This document shows positions 62,158 to 64,000 of a stretch of 64,000 bases of DNA, piece after piece. The notes beneath the pieces are model-generated. The model had not been told where the DNA came from and did no database searches. It was given only the letters and a program-made list of their open reading frames with translations. Made by a program: the position numbers and the translations under genes. The stretch is taken from the NCBI GenBank assembly GCA_030427405.1, contig JAUHXK010000012.1, positions 1 to 64,000 on the forward strand, in the 5' to 3' direction. Source of the DNA: Alphaproteobacteria bacterium (GTDB lineage Bacteria; Pseudomonadota; Alphaproteobacteria; Rhodobacterales; Rhodobacteraceae). The number at the start of each line of letters is the position of its first letter. Within the stretch, counting starts at the first letter, position 1.

Positions 62158-63348
62158 TCAAGCCGCGGCTTTGGCGTGTCCCGAAGGACCGGTGCGGAAA
62201 TATTCCTGTGCGGCGGCCACACCGCTGCCCAGCTTGATCGGATAGTTCAGGTCTGCCATCGCCATCTCAATGGTGCCGAGGCCAGACAGAACCATGACAT
62301 CCGTCAGACTGCCCAGATGACCAATCCGAAAGGCCTTGCCGTTCAATTCACCCAAACCGATGCCAAAGGACACGCCATATGCGTTGAAGGCATGATCGGT
62401 CAAAGCGTTACTGTCATAACCGTCCGGAACGTAGATGGCGCTGACCGTATCCGAGTAGAGATCGGGCGACTGCGCAACCAGGCCAAGCCCCCAGGCCTTG
62501 ACCGCGCGGCGCACGCCTTCGGCCAGGCGGAAGTGGCGGGCATAGACAGCGTCCAGGCCTTCCTCGAACAGCATGTTCAGGCTTTCGCGCATTCCGTAGA
62601 TCAACTGCAACGGAGGGGTATAGGGAAAGCCGCCGGATGCATTTGCCGCCATCATGTCGCGGAAATCAAAGAATGTTCTGGGCAGTTTGGCCGTTTCCAT
62701 CGCCCTTTGTGCCTTGGGGCTGACGCACAGGATTGCCATGCCGGTGGCCAGCATGAACCCCTTTTGCGACCCCGACACCGCGATATCAACACCCCAATGG
62801 TCGAATTCAAATGGCATCGACGCCAATGAGCTTACGCAATCCACAAACATCATCGCAGGATGGCGGGCCGTATCCATTGCGCGGCGCACTGCCGCGATGT
62901 CCGACCGCACCCCGGTCGCGGTTTCGTTATGGGTGATCAGCACGGCCTTGATTTGATGGCTGGTATCTTTCGATAGCACCTCCTGGAACCGGTCGGCAGG
63001 TGCTCCGGTGCCCCAGGGGCAATCGATGACCTGAACGTCCAGCCCGTGCCGCTTGCACAGGTCGATCCATCGATGGCTGAAGACACCGTACCGTGCGACC
63101 AGAACCGTGTCGCCGGGGCTGAGGGTGTTGGTGACGGCCGCCTCCCACCCGCCGGTGCCGCTGGCGGGGAAAACCATGACCTGGGCCTTGTCGGTGCGGA
63201 AAACCTTTTTTGCGCCGTCCAGTGCCGGGGCAAAAACCTCGACAAATTCCGGGGCGCGGTGATCTTGTGTCTGGACCTGCATGGCCAGCCGCAGCCGGTC
63301 GGGAATGTTCGTCGGTCCGGGGATGAAAACCGGGTTTTGGTTAGACAT
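62158..63348 (-). CDS. bhcA: Aspartate-glyoxylate aminotransferase (class V, serine-glyoxylate aminotransferase-like)
   Basis: FIPGPTNIPDRLRLAMQVQTQDHRAPEF, FPASGTGGWEAAVTNTLSPGD, VSGSQKGFMLATGMA. Confidence 0.92.
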   Translation of the reverse strand: MSNQNPVFIPGPTNIPDRLRLAMQVQTQDHRAPEFVEVFAPALDGAKKVFRTDKAQVMVFPASGTGGWEAAVTNTLSPGDTVLVARYGVFSHRWIDLCKRHGLDVQVIDCPWGTGAPADRFQEVLSKDTSHQIKAVLITHNETATGVRSDIAAVRRAMDTARHPAMMFVDCVSSLASMPFEFDHWGVDIAVSGSQKGFMLATGMAILCVSPKAQRAMETAKLPRTFFDFRDMMAANASGGFPYTPPLQLIYGMRESLNMLFEEGLDAVYARHFRLAEGVRRAVKAWGLGLVAQSPDLYSDTVSAIYVPDGYDSNALTDHAFNAYGVSFGIGLGELNGKAFRIGHLGSLTDVMVLSGLGTIEMAMADLNYPIKLGSGVAAAQEYFRTGPSGHAKAAA

Positions 63349-63392
63349 CTTCAATCCTCCAATCTCAGCAAAACTGTGACGGGGAGGGAAGT

Positions 63393-63501
63393 ATTTTGCA
63401 ATTTTCTTGAAAAATATTTCCATTTTAGAAATTTTTTGCATAAGTATTTGTTAAGGAAGCAATTTGGGTTTCTCATTTGCCGGGTGCGGGAATTCGCGCC
63501 C
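63393..63501. promoter_or_regulatory. bhcA-bhcR divergent control region
   Basis: AT-rich tract with TTTTGCA repeats (63394, 63434), near-palindrome GAAAAATATTTC (63409-63420), imperfect palindrome centred on GAATTC (63490-63495). Confidence 0.5.
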
Positions 63502-63549
63502 GAAAAAAATGCCCAACAGCCCGTCACGATCTGCAAGAAGGCACCCGGG

Positions 63550-64000
63550 ATGGAGACACAAAAAAGACCGCGTGGCCGACCCAAATCCCTGTTCAAGGAA
63601 AGCTCGGCTGGAACGATGCAGTCACTGGATCGCGCCTTGGGTGTCCTAAGCGCAATTGCCCGGCTTGAACATGTGGCGCTGAGCGATCTTGCGCGTGAAA
63701 TCGACGTGCCGACCGCGACGACGCATCGTATCCTGACGACGCTGCAAAAGCACGGCTTTGTAAGCTTTGACGACGAACGCCAGGAATGGATGATCGGGAT
63801 CGAGGCCTACAGGACCGGTGCGGCGTTCCTGCGGCGCAACAGCGTGCTGGAAATCGGACGTCCCATCCTGCGGCGTCTGATGCAGGACAGTGGCGAAACA
63901 GCCAACCTTGCGGTTCCGGACGGGGCTCAGGTCGTGTTTGTTGGTCAGGTCGAAACCCCGAACCCGATCAGAGCCTTTTTCCCGCCTGGCGCCCGAACGC
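63550..64000 (+). CDS. bhcR: IclR family transcriptional regulator, 3'-truncated by window end
   Basis: METQKRPRGRPKSLFKESSAGTMQSLDRALGVLSAIARLEHVALSDLAREIDVPTATTHRILTTLQKHGFVSFDDERQEW...; divergent from bhcABCD. Confidence 0.88.
   Translation, partial: METQKRPRGRPKSLFKESSAGTMQSLDRALGVLSAIARLEHVALSDLAREIDVPTATTHRILTTLQKHGFVSFDDERQEWMIGIEAYRTGAAFLRRNSVLEIGRPILRRLMQDSGETANLAVPDGAQVVFVGQVETPNPIRAFFPPGART

Overview
This 64 kb window reads as chromosomal sequence of a marine alphaproteobacterium, most likely Rhodobacteraceae / Roseobacter group (inferred from gene content and protein style, no database search). It is mostly ordinary chromosome: groESL, purEK, hsp20, fused sat/cysC, trxB/Lrp, lgt/pgeF, proC, tdk, a MarR-RND efflux operon, carB, pabB/C, aspS, rimO, AsmA, kdsA plus capsule export, metF/metR and suhB. 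The standout locus is at the right edge: four minus-strand genes (aminotransferase, Thr/Ser dehydratase-like, D-threonine/3-hydroxyaspartate aldolase-like, ornithine cyclodeaminase-like) divergent from a truncated IclR regulator. This matches the beta-hydroxyaspartate cycle operon bhcABCD-bhcR for glyoxylate/glycolate assimilation. The regulator is absent from the ORF track because it runs off the window. Other leads: an almost perfect (35/36) inverted 36-bp repeat pair bracketing a three-gene cassette with an orphan phnM-like gene; a membrane-[2Fe-2S]-class III cyclase fusion; three tandem Cys-rich DUF6455-like proteins beside a double-CDGSH protein; two overlooked microproteins (42 aa and 39 aa); and several palindromic or direct-repeat operator candidates (Lrp, MarR, MetR, BhcR and an uncharacterised HTH gene). 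No tRNA, rRNA, CRISPR, IS element or prophage was recognised. Start codons were adjusted by eye where the ORF track over-extended.
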